Shown: positions 9,772-19,547, counted from the first letter of the stretch. The stretch is 64,000 nt of DNA from Microbacteriaceae bacterium (GCA_025464975.1 JAODMT010000024.1:372001-436000); one strand, 5' to 3'. Notes: a model not told the origin generated them from the letters alone. Numbers and translations are program-made.

Positions 9772-11288
9772 GGTGCGCTTCCTTTCATGACGAGGTCCAA
9801 GACTTCGTCCTCTCGAATGGATCGTGCCGGTGCGGCATGCACCACCCGTCCGTCGGCGATCACGAGCACGTCGTCGGCGAGGCCGAGTACCTCCTCGATC
9901 TCGCTCGAGACGATCACTATTGCCGTCCCGGCGGCGGCAAGTTCGCGAATCAGCGAGTAAATCTCGGCCCGGGCGCCGACGTCGACCCCGCGGGTCGGCT
10001 CATCGAGCAGAAGCACCTTCGTGCCGTGAACGAGCCAGCGGGCGAGCAGGATCTTCTGCTGGTTGCCGCCGGAGAGGGTGCGGGTTTCCCGCTCCGGATC
10101 GGCCGGGCGCAATTCGAGCGCTTCGAGCTGGCCCCGAGCCGCGTTCCGTTCTGCCCGCTCGTTGAGAAAGGCCAGCCGGGCGAAGCGCCCGAAACTGGAA
10201 AGGGTCACGTTGCGGTAGACCGGCTGGTCGAGGATGAGCCCCTGGCTCTTGCGCTCCTCCGGCGAGAGGCCGACGCCCTTGTCGACGGCATCCCGAACCG
10301 AGCCGGGTCGCAATCGTTTGCCGCCGACCGAGACCCGTCCGGAGCTGGCCTTGCGGGCGCCGTAGATGGCCTCGAGAATTTCCGACCGCCCCGCCCCCAC
10401 GAGGCCGGCAAGACCGACAATCTGCCCCGCTCGAACGGTGAAACTCACCTCGTCGAAGACGCCGTGAACGGCGAGGCCATCGACCTCGAGCAGCACGGGA
10501 GCGTCCGGCGAGATCGGAACCGCCTTCGGGAACACGTTCTCCACCGTGCGGCCGGTCATGAGCCGGATGAGGTCCGCGGTACTGGTCTCGGAGGCCGCGA
10601 GTCCGCTCGCGGTGCTTCGCCCGTCCTTGAGCACGGTGATCCGGTCACCGATCTCGCGGATCTCGGCGAGCCGATGGGAGATGTAGACGACCGAGATTCC
10701 GGATGCCGTGAGCTCGCGAACCACCCGGAACAGGTTCTTCACCTCCTCGGAGTCGAGCACGGCAGACGGCTCGTCCATGATGATGAGCTTCGTATCATGA
10801 GAGAGCGCGCGGGCCATGCTCACGATCTGCTTGCTTGCCGGGGAGAGCTGGCCGACCTCCCGACCTGGCGAGATGTCGGGGTGGCCGAGGCGTTCCAAAA
10901 GCGCACGCGCTTCGCGATTCGCGCTGCCGCGGCGCAGCATGCCGAGGGTGTCGAGCTCGTGGCCGAGGAAGATGTTCTCGGCGACGGTCAGGCCATCGAC
11001 GACATCGAGTTCCTGGTACATCGTCGCGATGCCGAGGTTGATCGCCGCGACCGGGTCGGCGATGGTGACCGGCGTGCCCTCCCAGAAAATCTCGCCGGCA
11101 TCGGGGGAATACACACCCGCAAGAGTCTTGATCAGGGTGGACTTTCCCGCGCCGTTCTGACCGAGCACGCAGTGTACTTCGCCGCGCGCGATCTCGAGGT
11201 CGACGCCGCTGAGGGCGAGCACACCGGCGAATGTCTTGGTGATTCCGCGCACCACGAGAAGTGGTGGGCCCAGATCGTCGTTGATCAT
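9768..11288 (-). CDS. Ribose-type sugar ABC transporter ATP-binding protein
   Basis: This tandem ATPase has 506 residues. The first domain has Walker [25 protein letters not shown] in place of a canonical signature, and MDEPSAVLD. The second domain has a degenerate Walker A (GLVGAGRSE), signature [14 protein letters not shown], and LLDEPTRGVDVG. This layout is standard for RbsA-like CUT2 proteins. A TAGGTT -10 (plus-strand 11295-11300) lies 6 nt before the ATG, so the transcript may be leaderless. The gene diverges from the binding protein at 11546. Confidence 0.93.
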   Translation of the reverse strand: MINDDLGPPLLVVRGITKTFAGVLALSGVDLEIARGEVHCVLGQNGAGKSTLIKTLAGVYSPDAGEIFWEGTPVTIADPVAAINLGIATMYQELDVVDGLTVAENIFLGHELDTLGMLRRGSANREARALLERLGHPDISPGREVGQLSPASKQIVSMARALSHDTKLIIMDEPSAVLDSEEVKNLFRVVRELTASGISVVYISHRLAEIREIGDRITVLKDGRSTASGLAASETSTADLIRLMTGRTVENVFPKAVPISPDAPVLLEVDGLAVHGVFDEVSFTVRAGQIVGLAGLVGAGRSEILEAIYGARKASSGRVSVGGKRLRPGSVRDAVDKGVGLSPEERKSQGLILDQPVYRNVTLSSFGRFARLAFLNERAERNAARGQLEALELRPADPERETRTLSGGNQQKILLARWLVHGTKVLLLDEPTRGVDVGARAEIYSLIRELAAAGTAIVIVSSEIEEVLGLADDVLVIADGRVVHAAPARSIREDEVLDLVMKGSAP

Positions 11289-11545
11289 GAGCGCAACCTA
11301 ACAGGTTTCCTCAGGGGATGCAGCGGGTTGCTTTGGAGGGCGAATCGCCCTGTTAGCGGGCTTCCATCACCTTTTCGCAACGATCAGCGAGCGGTTGGGT
11401 GCCCGTTACCGCCGGTCTGTTACGGTGCGTGAACGTCAACGAGGACGTGGTGACGTCGGGGCGGCCCGTGTGGCCGCCTCGATTTGCGCCGACAATCCTC
11501 CGGTTGGCGCGCATGACTTCACGTCACTAATCAAGGAGGCACGAC

Positions 11546-12595
11546 ATGCTGGCCACACGCAACGCCCGCACAAAGCTGCTCTTGGCTGTGGGGGCGACTC
11601 TCGCCGCGGCAGCCCTGCTCACTGGATGCGTCGACGGAACAACGAACGGCGCTAACGGCAACAACGACGGCAACACCGCCGGGGCCAACGAGGCAACCGG
11701 AGACACCATCAAGATCGGATTCTCGGGCCCGGCCGCCGACCACGGCTGGCTGGGAGCCATCAACGCCTCGGCGATTGCCGAGGCGAAGAAATATCCGGAC
11801 GTTGACCTTGTGGTCGCGGAGGGAACCAACGACGCGAACCTGCAAATCAGTCAAGTTGAGACGTTTATTAACGACAAGGTCGACGCGATCGTTCTGCTGC
11901 CAACCGACGGGGCCGCTCTCACCGGTGTGGCAATTCGCGCGATGGAGGCCGGCATTCCCGTGATCAATGTCGACCGCGAGTTCTCAAGCACGTTCGCCGC
12001 TCGCGTCACCATTCTCGGTGACAACTACGGCATGGGGGTTAGCGCGGGAACCTACATTTGCGACAGCCTCAAGGGCAAGAAGAATGCCCTCGTGGCGGAG
12101 ATCGCAGGGATCGATTCCCTTCCCCTGACCCAGGATCGCAGCAAGGGCTTCGCGGACGCGCTGGATGACTGCGGACTCAAGGTGTCCAACCGGGTCGCAG
12201 CCGACTTCACCGTTCAGGGTGGGGAGGCGGCCGCGTCCCAGTTGCTCTCCGCGGCGCCGAAGCTCGACGCGATTTGGAATCACGACGATGACCAGGGGGT
12301 CGGCGTGCTCGCCGCAATTCAAGCGGCCGGTCGCAAAGAGTTCTTTATGGTGGGTGGCGCCGGATCGGCCAACGTGATGCGCGAGATCAAGTCGGGAAAC
12401 TCGGTGGTCAAGGCGACTGTGATCTACCCGCACACCCAGGCGGCCGACGGAATCCGGCTCGCTCGCCTCGTCGCACAGAACAAGGCGCTGAGTGACCTCG
12501 TCGAGAACGAGGTGCCGCGGTTGGTGCGCTTGAATGCCCCGGTCGTCACGAAGCAGAATGTGGACAAGTACATCGGGGCCGCATTCGAGTCGTAG
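11546..12595 (+). CDS. Sugar ABC transporter substrate-binding lipoprotein
   Basis: This 349-residue lipoprotein has a charged N-terminus, a hydrophobic stretch and lipobox LLTGC (Cys near residue 28), followed by a Gly/Asn-rich linker. The mature part is a PF13407-type sugar-binding domain starting IKIGFSGPAADHGWLG, with VDAIVLLPTDGAAL and IPVINVDREF. An AAGGAGG site lies 7 nt before the ATG. It is divergent from the ATPase-permease pair and probably completes that transporter. A stem-loop follows the stop codon and a sugar isomerase gene comes next. The substrate is unknown. Confidence 0.92.
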   Translation: MLATRNARTKLLLAVGATLAAAALLTGCVDGTTNGANGNNDGNTAGANEATGDTIKIGFSGPAADHGWLGAINASAIAEAKKYPDVDLVVAEGTNDANLQISQVETFINDKVDAIVLLPTDGAALTGVAIRAMEAGIPVINVDREFSSTFAARVTILGDNYGMGVSAGTYICDSLKGKKNALVAEIAGIDSLPLTQDRSKGFADALDDCGLKVSNRVAADFTVQGGEAAASQLLSAAPKLDAIWNHDDDQGVGVLAAIQAAGRKEFFMVGGAGSANVMREIKSGNSVVKATVIYPHTQAADGIRLARLVAQNKALSDLVENEVPRLVRLNAPVVTKQNVDKYIGAAFES

Positions 12596-12610
12596 TCGGT
12601 AGGCGCGGCA

Positions 12611-12638
12611 GCCGTCCGCCGGCGAATCGGCGGGCGGC
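12611..12638 (+). other. 11-bp stem-loop after the second binding-protein gene
   Basis: GCCGTCCGCCG (12611-12621) pairs with CGGCGGGCGGC (12628-12638) with one G-U wobble around loop GCGAAT. No T-run follows. Its position mirrors the hairpin at 939-972, which also follows a binding-protein gene, so the same stabiliser or partial-terminator role is inferred. Confidence 0.65.
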
Positions 12639-12701
12639 TACTGCTGGCGGCGAGAGAACGCTCAACGCCGAAGGATTTTTTCGAGAAGCGGGAGAACTAC
12701 A

Positions 12702-13703
12702 GTGCCTCGACCGATAACTCTCTTCACCGGCCAGTGGGCCGACCTGCCGTTCGAGGAAGTGGCGCGACTCGCGGGGGAGTGGGGCTACGACGGACTGGAG
12801 ATCGCCTGCTGGGGCGATCACCTCGATCCGAACCGGGCGGCGACCGATGACGACTACGTCGCCGGCAGGCTCGCCATCCTCGAGAAGAACAACCTCAGGG
12901 TCTTTGCAATCTCGAACCATCTCAAGGGCCAGGCCGTGTGCGACGACCCGATCGATCAACGGCACCGCGACATCCTCCCCGACAGCGTGTGGGGAGACGG
13001 GGAGCCCGAGGGCGTTCGGCGCCGGGCGGCCGAGGAATTGAAGAACACGGCTCGCGCCGCGGCCCGGCTCGGCGCCAAGACCGTCACGGGCTTCACCGGT
13101 TCATCGATCTGGAAGTACGTCGCCATGTTCCCTCCCGCCTCGCAGGAGCTTGTCGACGCCGGCTACCGGGACTTTGCCGACCGCTGGAATCCGATTCTCG
13201 ATGTGTTCGGCGAGGTTGGCGTGCGATTCGCTCTCGAGCCGCACCCGAGCGAGATCGCCTACGACTACTGGACGACCAAGCGCACCCTCGAAGCGATCGA
13301 CTACCGGCCGGAGTTCGGACTCAACTGGGACCCGAGCCACATGGTCTGGCAGGACATCGACCCGGTGGGGTTCCTGTGGGACTTCAAGGACCACATCTTG
13401 AATGTGCACTGCAAGGACACGAAGAAGCGGCTCAACGGGCGCAACGGCCGGCTCGGCTCGCACCTGGCGTGGGCCGATCCGCGCCGCGGCTGGGACTTCA
13501 TCTCCACCGGGCACGGTGACGTGCCGTGGGAGAGCGCCTTCCGAATGCTCAGCGCGATCGGTTACACGGGGCCGTTGTCGGTCGAATGGGAAGATGCCCG
13601 GATGGATCGGCTTGTCGGCGCACCCGAGGCCCTCGCCTTCGTGCGCTCTCTCGCCTTCGACCCCCCGGCCGCGGCGTTCGACGCGGCGTTCAGCGCCCGC
13701 TGA
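12702..13703 (+). CDS. Sugar phosphate isomerase/epimerase (xylose-isomerase-like TIM barrel)
   Basis: This 333-residue AP-endonuclease-2-like barrel begins [20 protein letters not shown]. It has candidate metal and catalytic residues in [43 protein letters not shown] and [11 protein letters not shown]. Proteins of this type act as sugar or inositol isomerases, epimerases or dehydratase-like enzymes. The start is GTG 12702 behind GGGAGAA. It is probably transcribed with the upstream binding protein, so it may work on the same imported sugar. The specific reaction cannot be assigned from sequence. Confidence 0.87.
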   Translation: MPRPITLFTGQWADLPFEEVARLAGEWGYDGLEIACWGDHLDPNRAATDDDYVAGRLAILEKNNLRVFAISNHLKGQAVCDDPIDQRHRDILPDSVWGDGEPEGVRRRAAEELKNTARAAARLGAKTVTGFTGSSIWKYVAMFPPASQELVDAGYRDFADRWNPILDVFGEVGVRFALEPHPSEIAYDYWTTKRTLEAIDYRPEFGLNWDPSHMVWQDIDPVGFLWDFKDHILNVHCKDTKKRLNGRNGRLGSHLAWADPRRGWDFISTGHGDVPWESAFRMLSAIGYTGPLSVEWEDARMDRLVGAPEALAFVRSLAFDPPAAAFDAAFSAR

Positions 13704-13736
13704 ACGAGCACAAACGGCAGAGGAACGGCGGTCACC

Positions 13737-14189
13737 ATGAACCCAGTACCAGCCGATGGGCCGGACTCGGCACACTCGCGTCCGGAGGGCGTCGACGACG
13801 CGACAGTGGAAGCGCTCGGCAAGCTCTCGGAGGCGCTTGAAACTACCGAGCAGGCCCGCGGCCACCTGTTTGCCTTTCACCGGCTGACGGGCTCGGCCGA
13901 CCTTGCGCTCGGCGAGGCTGTCGCACTTCTTCGGGCGGCAGGCCACACCAATCTCGCCGACCGCATCGACACGGAACTGGTCGGACGGAATGTCGTGAAG
14001 GGACGGTGGACATTTCAGCTGATTGAGGACTACGACGACACCTATTACTCCGTGTTCACAGCCGCCGAGGCCGGAGCGCGGGAGGAACTCGTCGCGGGCA
14101 AGCGGCACCTTTTCGAGGCTGAACTGAAGGAGAAACGGCGAACCGCCGGCCTGAAGAATCACGAAGCCAGGCCACCGACGCATTGGTAG
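13737..14189 (+). CDS. Hypothetical protein, about 150 residues
   Basis: I do not recognise a named family. The N-terminal third is acidic and Pro/Ser-rich and probably disordered. Residues 22-80 look alpha-helical, with a heptad-like TVEALGKLSEALETTEQARGH stretch (first part shown). The conserved-looking core follows: VKGRWTFQLIEDYDDTYYSVF. The C-terminus is basic. There is no signal peptide or membrane span. GAGGAACGG precedes the ATG, 33 nt after the isomerase stop, so it may be the last gene of that operon. Confidence 0.75.
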   Translation: MNPVPADGPDSAHSRPEGVDDATVEALGKLSEALETTEQARGHLFAFHRLTGSADLALGEAVALLRAAGHTNLADRIDTELVGRNVVKGRWTFQLIEDYDDTYYSVFTAAEAGAREELVAGKRHLFEAELKEKRRTAGLKNHEARPPTHW

Positions 14190-14341
14190 TGGGACCGCCG
14201 GCGGAGACATTCTCCCAGCGTTCGGCAGCGAATTCTCAGCGGTTGCTCGATCCCGCAGACAATGACGCGCGTACCCTATTTGCTGTAACCCCAGACCCCG
14301 GTGACACGTCATTCGACAATAGGCAACGCCAGAGGTGGATC

Positions 14342-14530
14342 GTGGTTAAGCAAGGGCATTACTCATCGAGAATTTTCCCGCAGAGTGTCGAACGTAGAGG
14401 GGCCACTGCCGCAGCCGTACCTCGCGTGAAAGCCCTGCCTTTCCCCGAGGAATTGGTTCGCGAGATCGCCGAGTCGGCCAGTGACTTCGAGCACATCAGC
14501 TCGTTCTATCTGTTTTCCGACCCGGACTGA
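14342..14530 (+). CDS. Possible small protein, 62 residues
   Basis: This is a short frame starting at GTG 14342 behind AGGTGG (3-nt spacing). The protein is basic at its N-terminus and acidic at its C-terminus (FPEELVREIAESASDFEHI). The frame extends further upstream without a stop, so the start is uncertain. No family is recognised, and it is supported only by an open frame, a weak binding site and a plausible composition. Confidence 0.3.
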   Translation: MVKQGHYSSRIFPQSVERRGATAAAVPRVKALPFPEELVREIAESASDFEHISSFYLFSDPD

Positions 14531-14569
14531 CGCATCCCCGACCTGGACTGAGGGTTCGGATGCCGGCGA

Positions 14570-15382
14570 TCACCGAGAGCGCGACGCCCGGCCGCCCCGG
14601 CGGTGAACCGGTTTGCGGAGCCTTGCGTTGATTTTTCGACCCCAGCGCAGCCACGGAAATTGCTCGGGCCAGTGCAGGTCCAGCGTGTGAAGGGCGCGAC
14701 GGAACCGGAGCCTGATGCCGCTCGGGTGGGTGAGGGGACGCATCGAGATGCCGAGGCGAAGGAGTCGGTCGTAGCGGATGCGTCGAACCGGCCCGATATG
14801 CACGGACAGATCGATATCGTCGTGCACCATCGGGTCGAAGCGGTGCACCTCGTCCCGTACTTCCAGCCAGACCGACCGGCGGAACGCGCAATTGGACCCG
14901 AACAACGGAAAGTGGCCGAGCGCCGCGTACATGAGCAGGAAATACGAGTCGAGGTACGCGATCACGGCGAGTCCGCGCAGCGCCCGCGGGCCGTCGAAGA
15001 AGTACGCGCCACCGGTGACCGCGCTGATGTCCGGATGGAAGGCGAAACTCTCGTGGACCCGTTCGACCCAACGCGGGTGCGGAAGGCTATCGGCGTCGAG
15101 GCGTGCGATCAGGTCTCCTCGCGCGCTGTCGTAGCCCGTCGCGCTCGCCGCCGGGATGCCCGGCGTCGGTTCCGCGACGACTCGTGCACCGAATTGGCGC
15201 GCGACCTCGACGGTGTCGTCGGTAGAGCCGTTGTCGACGACGACCACCTCATCGGCCGGTAGCGCCTGCCAGGACAGCGCCTTGAGGCAGCGCCGAAGCG
15301 CGACCGCGTCGTTCCTGACCGGGATGACCACGGTGAGAGTGGGTCTGGTCGCATCGACCATCGCGGCATGATCGGACGTCAT
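14570..15382 (-). CDS. Family 2 glycosyltransferase
   Basis: This 270-residue GT-A fold transferase has TVVIPVRNDAVALRRCL at the N-terminus, VVDNGSTDDT (nucleotide-binding Asp), and LDADSLPHPRWVE (DXD-type metal motif). A hydrophobic stretch (LAVIAYLDSYFLLMYAALG) lies past the middle. Its acceptor is unknown; polysaccharide or lipid glycosylation at the membrane is likely. ATG 15382 is preferred because TACCGT (plus-strand 15390-15395) sits 7 nt upstream as a leaderless -10. ATG 15361 is an alternative. The same frame runs on upstream, antisense to the glucosidase, and that part is not coding. Confidence 0.85.
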   Translation of the reverse strand: MTSDHAAMVDATRPTLTVVIPVRNDAVALRRCLKALSWQALPADEVVVVDNGSTDDTVEVARQFGARVVAEPTPGIPAASATGYDSARGDLIARLDADSLPHPRWVERVHESFAFHPDISAVTGGAYFFDGPRALRGLAVIAYLDSYFLLMYAALGHFPLFGSNCAFRRSVWLEVRDEVHRFDPMVHDDIDLSVHIGPVRRIRYDRLLRLGISMRPLTHPSGIRLRFRRALHTLDLHWPEQFPWLRWGRKINARLRKPVHRRGGRASRSR

Positions 15383-15469
15383 GGTGACGACGGTACCCCG
15401 CAACCCGCGGCGCAGGGTGTGGCGACCTGAATCGTCCGCGGCTGCTAGTTCGACCGGTGTTCCCGTGTA

Positions 15470-15486
15470 TGTTGTGTGGGACAACA
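15470..15486. promoter_or_regulatory. 17-bp palindromic operator upstream of the beta-glucosidase
   Basis: TGTTGTGTGGGACAACA has perfect 6-bp arms (TGTTGT/ACAACA) around 5 nt. It ends 31 nt before the glucosidase ATG. The gene directly behind the glucosidase encodes a ROK repressor, making this its most likely target. The 17-bp architecture is like the site upstream of xylA. Confidence 0.65.
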
Positions 15487-15517
15487 AAGCGTGCTCTGGA
15501 GAGGTAGAGATACGGCT

Positions 15518-16939
15518 ATGAGCGTAGGCAATGAGGACTACCGGGACTCCGGTCTCATCTTCCCCAAGGACTTCGTGATCGGCTCCGCCACGGCCAGCTA
15601 CCAGATCGAAGGGGCGTGGGACGAGGACGGCCGGGGGCCGTCGATCTGGGACACCTTCAGCCACACTCCGGGACTGATCACCGACGGGTCGAACGGTGAC
15701 GTCGCCGACGACCACTACCACCGACTCGAACAGGATCTCGACCTGATGAAGGAGCTCGGACTCGAGGCGTATCGCTTCTCGATCTCCTGGTCCCGGATCA
15801 TCCCGACCGGCTCGGGCGACGTGAACCCGGCGGGCATCGACTTCTACTCCTCGCTCGTCGATGGACTGATCGCCCGCGGCATCCTGCCCATCGCGACGCT
15901 CTATCACTGGGACCTCCCGCAGCCGCTCGAGGATGCTGGCGGATGGGTCAATCGGGAGACCGCCTACCGGTTCGAGGAGTACGCCCGCGTGATCGGCGAG
16001 GCGCTCGGCGATCGGGTGCATACCTGGACGACGCTCAACGAGCCGTGGTGCGCCGCCTACCTCGGCTATGCGGCCGGCGTGCACGCGCCCGGTCGCACGA
16101 ACAACGCAGATGCGCTCACCGCCGTCCATCACCTCAACGTCGCCCACGGTCTGGCCATCAGCGCCCTCAAGACCGTGGTCACCAACGACCCGAAGTTCTC
16201 CGTCACCCTCAACGTGCACGCGCTGCGCGGCGTCGGGGAGACCGGTCCGGAGGCGGTGCGCCAGATCGATGCGCTTGCCAACCGAGCGTTCACCGGCCCG
16301 ATGCTTCGCGGCGAGTACCCGCGGGACCTGTTCGATGACACCGCGGCGATCACTGACTGGTCGTTCGTGAAGGAGGGTGACCTCGAGATCATCCACCAGC
16401 CGATCGACATACTCGGGGTCAACTACTACTCGACCACCGCCGTGCGGATCTGGGACGGGGTGAGCGCGCGGCAGGGCGCCGATGGTCACAAGCCCGCGGC
16501 CGGCACAGCGTGGCCCGGAGCCGACCGGGTCGAGTTCGTCTCGCAGGAGGGCCCGTACACCGACATGGGCTGGAACATCGCCCCCGGCGGCTTCGAGCAA
16601 CTGCTCTGGGATGTGCACACTGAGTTCCCCGAGCTGCCGCTCATGATCACCGAGAACGGCGCCGCCTTTCCCGATGCGGTGACCGACGGGACGGTGCACG
16701 ACCCCGAGCGCATCGACTACCTCCGACGCCACCTCACCGCCGTCCACCGGGCCAGGGCCCGTGGCGTCGATTTGCGCGGATACCTAGTCTGGTCGCTGCT
16801 GGACAACTTCGAGTGGGCCTACGGCTTCTCCAAGCGGTTCGGAATTGTGCGGGTCGATTATGAAACACTCGAGCGGACCGTGAAGGACAGCGGCCGTTGG
16901 TACGCCGAGCTGGTACGGACACACGTGCTTCCTGAGTAA
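15518..16939 (+). CDS. bglB: GH1 beta-glucosidase
   Basis: This cytoplasmic GH1 glycosidase of 473 residues hydrolyses beta-glucosides or related beta-glycosides by the retaining mechanism. The acid/base Glu is at about residue 175 in TLNEPWC and the nucleophile Glu at about 379 in ITENGAAFP. The N-terminal signature [20 protein letters not shown] and C-terminal [13 protein letters not shown] are present. There is no signal peptide. The start is ATG 15518 with GGAGAGG upstream. It is followed within 10 nt by the ROK regulator gene, and a palindrome lies in its leader. The symbol is generic for the family. Confidence 0.94.
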   Translation: MSVGNEDYRDSGLIFPKDFVIGSATASYQIEGAWDEDGRGPSIWDTFSHTPGLITDGSNGDVADDHYHRLEQDLDLMKELGLEAYRFSISWSRIIPTGSGDVNPAGIDFYSSLVDGLIARGILPIATLYHWDLPQPLEDAGGWVNRETAYRFEEYARVIGEALGDRVHTWTTLNEPWCAAYLGYAAGVHAPGRTNNADALTAVHHLNVAHGLAISALKTVVTNDPKFSVTLNVHALRGVGETGPEAVRQIDALANRAFTGPMLRGEYPRDLFDDTAAITDWSFVKEGDLEIIHQPIDILGVNYYSTTAVRIWDGVSARQGADGHKPAAGTAWPGADRVEFVSQEGPYTDMGWNIAPGGFEQLLWDVHTEFPELPLMITENGAAFPDAVTDGTVHDPERIDYLRRHLTAVHRARARGVDLRGYLVWSLLDNFEWAYGFSKRFGIVRVDYETLERTVKDSGRWYAELVRTHVLPE

Positions 16940-16948
16940 GTGGAGAAA

Positions 16949-18205
16949 ATGACAGAGCCAACCGGGCGGGGAAACAGCAATGATCACGTGCGGCGGCACA
17001 ACCTGTCGGTCATTCTGGAGCTTGTGCATCACAACCGCGGCCTGTCACGCTCCCAACTGACCAGGCAGACCGCGCTCAACCGGTCCACCGTCGCGGCGCT
17101 TGTCGCCGAACTGGTCGAACGGGAGCTCGTAGTCGAGGTCGATCCGGACTCGAGCAACCAGGTCGGCAGGCCGAGCCCGGTGGTGCTTCCCAATCCGCGC
17201 ATCGTCGGGATCGCCATCAACCCGGAGATCGATGCCGTCACCGTCGGGGTGATCGGGCTCGGCGGTACGGTGTTCAAGCGAGTCCGGCACGCCACCGACC
17301 ATCCGCCCTCGGTCGTCGAAGCGGTAGAGATCAGCGCGACGGTGATCGACGGCATGCGGCCGGAGCTGGACGCCCTCTATCGCACCGTCGGCATTGGCGT
17401 AGCCATCCCCGGGCTCGTGCGAACCGGCGACGGCCTGGTGCGCCTTGCCCCGCATCTCAACTGGATTGAGGAGCCGTTCACCGCACTGCTCGCGGAGGTC
17501 ACCGGATACCCGGTGCGCTCCGCTAACGACGCCCACCTCGGCACGATGGCGGAGAGCACCTTTGGCGCCGGACGGGATGTCACCGAGCTGATCTACCTCA
17601 ACGGCGGCGCGAGCGGAATTGGCGGGGGAATCATTGCCGGCGGAACGGCGCTCGGCGGCGCGGCGGGATACGCGGGAGAACTCGGCCACACGCTCGTCAA
17701 CAGCAGCGGGGTCGTCTGCCACTGCGGCGCCCGGGGCTGCCTCGAGACGGAGGTGCGACGCGAGCGGCTGCTCACCCTGTTGGGCCTTGCGGATGCGGAT
17801 GCGGATGACCTCGAGTCCGCGCTGGTCGCCTCGACCGATTCCGCGGTTCTGGCGGAGGTCCACCGCCAACTTGACTTCCTCGGGGTCGCTCTGCGAAACG
17901 CGACCAACACCTTTAACCCGCAATTGATCGTGCTCGGCGGGTTTCTCGGTGCCCTGTACGAGGTCGCGCCCGAACACCTCGACGGGCTTCTCGCCGAGCA
18001 GCCGCTCAAGGCGTCGCGGGAAGGGGTACGGATCAGCCGCGCGGAACTCGGCTCCGACCTGCTCATGATCGGGGCCGGGGAACTGGCCTTCGCGCCGCTG
18101 CTCGCCGACCCGGCCGGTTACCCGTTGAGGGCGGCTACGGGGCCGCACGCGGAGGCTCCCGTCAGTCGGTTGCCCCCGTCAGTTGCTCGCCCCGTCAGTC
18201 GCTAA
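16949..18205 (+). CDS. ROK-family transcriptional repressor
   Basis: The protein has about 418 residues. The N-terminal winged helix covers residues 10-70 (LVHHNRGLSRSQLTRQ, LNRSTVAALVAELVE). It is followed by a ROK sugar-kinase-like domain with GVAIPGLV, the EXGH-type GYAGELGHT, and zinc motif CHCGARGCLE. Sugar-responsive repressors of this class often control glycosidase and transporter genes. ATG 16949 has GGAG close upstream; GTG 16940, directly after the glucosidase stop, is an alternative. It is co-transcribed with the glucosidase and probably autoregulated through the palindrome at 15470-15486. Confidence 0.9.
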   Translation: MTEPTGRGNSNDHVRRHNLSVILELVHHNRGLSRSQLTRQTALNRSTVAALVAELVERELVVEVDPDSSNQVGRPSPVVLPNPRIVGIAINPEIDAVTVGVIGLGGTVFKRVRHATDHPPSVVEAVEISATVIDGMRPELDALYRTVGIGVAIPGLVRTGDGLVRLAPHLNWIEEPFTALLAEVTGYPVRSANDAHLGTMAESTFGAGRDVTELIYLNGGASGIGGGIIAGGTALGGAAGYAGELGHTLVNSSGVVCHCGARGCLETEVRRERLLTLLGLADADADDLESALVASTDSAVLAEVHRQLDFLGVALRNATNTFNPQLIVLGGFLGALYEVAPEHLDGLLAEQPLKASREGVRISRAELGSDLLMIGAGELAFAPLLADPAGYPLRAATGPHAEAPVSRLPPSVARPVSR

Positions 18206-18317
18206 CATTGAGACGACACTCTTCCACGAGTCGTTCCGTCCCCTCAGACACCTCCCAAGCGAAATCCTTCCCGGGGAGAGCTCTGCCGCCACGCGCTCGC
18301 AAGGAGTAGTACTCACC

Positions 18318-19547
18318 GTGACCACGACCGTTCACCCCGGCGACTCGCTCAGTTCACGTCAGCGGTTGGTCTACATCATTGTGCTCGGGGCGCTGACCGC
18401 GCTCGGACCATTCACCATCGACCTGTACCTTCCGGCCTTCCCCGCGCTGCAGCGCGACTTCATGGTGAACCCGGAGATCATCCAGCTCACCCTCACGGCG
18501 ACGACCATCGGCTTCGGTGTTGGCCAGCTCCTCGTCGGTCCGTGGAGCGACAAGATCGGTCGCCGCACGCCGCTCATCCTCGCGAGTCTGCTGCACGTCG
18601 GCGCGAGCCTCGGCGCGACCCTCGCCCCCGACGTGTTCTGGCTCGGGGTCTTTCGCGTGCTGCAGGGCATGGGCGCCGCCGCCGGTGGTGTGGTGGCGAT
18701 GGCGCTGGTTCGGGATCTATTCGGCGGAATCCCACTGGTCCGGATGCTGTCTCGGCTCGCTCTCGTGAGCGGGCTCGCGCCGGTACTCGCGCCGGTGATC
18801 GGCTCCCAACTGCTTCGCTTCGTCGACTGGCGGGGAATTTTCGTCTTCCTCACCGCGTACGGGGTGATTGTGGTGCTCGCGGCCGTGTTCTTCATCGTCG
18901 AGACGCTGCCGCCGGCCAGACGCGCCGACCGTGGCCACAGCAACGTGCGGGAACGGTACACGGCGATCTTCCGCGACCGGGTCTTCGTCGGGGTGGCGAT
19001 CATCGGCGGTATGAGCTTCTCCGGACTGTTCTCCTACCTCTCCTCGTCGTCGTTCCTGTTTCAGGAGGTCTACGGATTCAACGCCCAGGAGTTCGGGCTG
19101 CTGTTCGCGATCAACTCGCTCGGCATCGTCACCGGCGTGCAGGTCAGCTCGCGCCTGGCGAGAGTGGTCGGGCCGCAGTGGATCCTCGCTTTCGCGACCG
19201 CGGTTCTGCTCGTCGCATCGCTTACCATCGTCGTTCTCGACTCGCTTCACGTAGGGCTGCTCGGGATTCTCATCCCGCTCTGGTTCTTCATCGCGGCGTG
19301 CGGATTCACCTTTCCGCTGGTTCAGGTTCTCGGACTCGTCAACCATGCCGGCGAGGCCGCGACGGCGGCCTCCGTGCTCGGCGCGGTGAACTTTGGCCTG
19401 GCCGGGATCATCTCGCCCATCGTCGGGCTGTTCGGCATTCAGGATGCGGTTCCCATGGGATCGGTGATGGCCTGCACGTCGATCGTGTCGGTGCTCGCCT
19501 TGTGGTTCGTCGTTCGGCCAAAGTCGGTGCTCGCTCTGGCGCCCTGA
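18318..19547 (+). CDS. MFS drug/metabolite exporter, Bcr/CflA-like
   Basis: This 12-helix major facilitator of about 409 residues has TIDLYLPAFPALQRDF in the first loop (Bcr/CflA hallmark), the A-motif-like GPWSDKIGRRTPL between helices 2 and 3, and FRVLQGMGAAAGGVV in helix 4-5. It probably exports drugs, bicyclomycin-like compounds or metabolites by proton antiport. GTG 18318 is chosen because AAGGAG occurs 11 nt upstream and the hydrophobic core begins shortly after. The longer frame upstream overlaps the ROK gene and is not expected to be translated. Confidence 0.88.
   Translation: MTTTVHPGDSLSSRQRLVYIIVLGALTALGPFTIDLYLPAFPALQRDFMVNPEIIQLTLTATTIGFGVGQLLVGPWSDKIGRRTPLILASLLHVGASLGATLAPDVFWLGVFRVLQGMGAAAGGVVAMALVRDLFGGIPLVRMLSRLALVSGLAPVLAPVIGSQLLRFVDWRGIFVFLTAYGVIVVLAAVFFIVETLPPARRADRGHSNVRERYTAIFRDRVFVGVAIIGGMSFSGLFSYLSSSSFLFQEVYGFNAQEFGLLFAINSLGIVTGVQVSSRLARVVGPQWILAFATAVLLVASLTIVVLDSLHVGLLGILIPLWFFIAACGFTFPLVQVLGLVNHAGEAATAASVLGAVNFGLAGIISPIVGLFGIQDAVPMGSVMACTSIVSVLALWFVVRPKSVLALAP

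Noticed and set aside
15383-16747. Long minus-strand frame continuing upstream of the glycosyltransferase, antisense to the GH1 gene
   Set aside because: It is a codon-bias shadow of the glucosidase, which has intact catalytic motifs. Only the part below 15382 has glycosyltransferase motifs.
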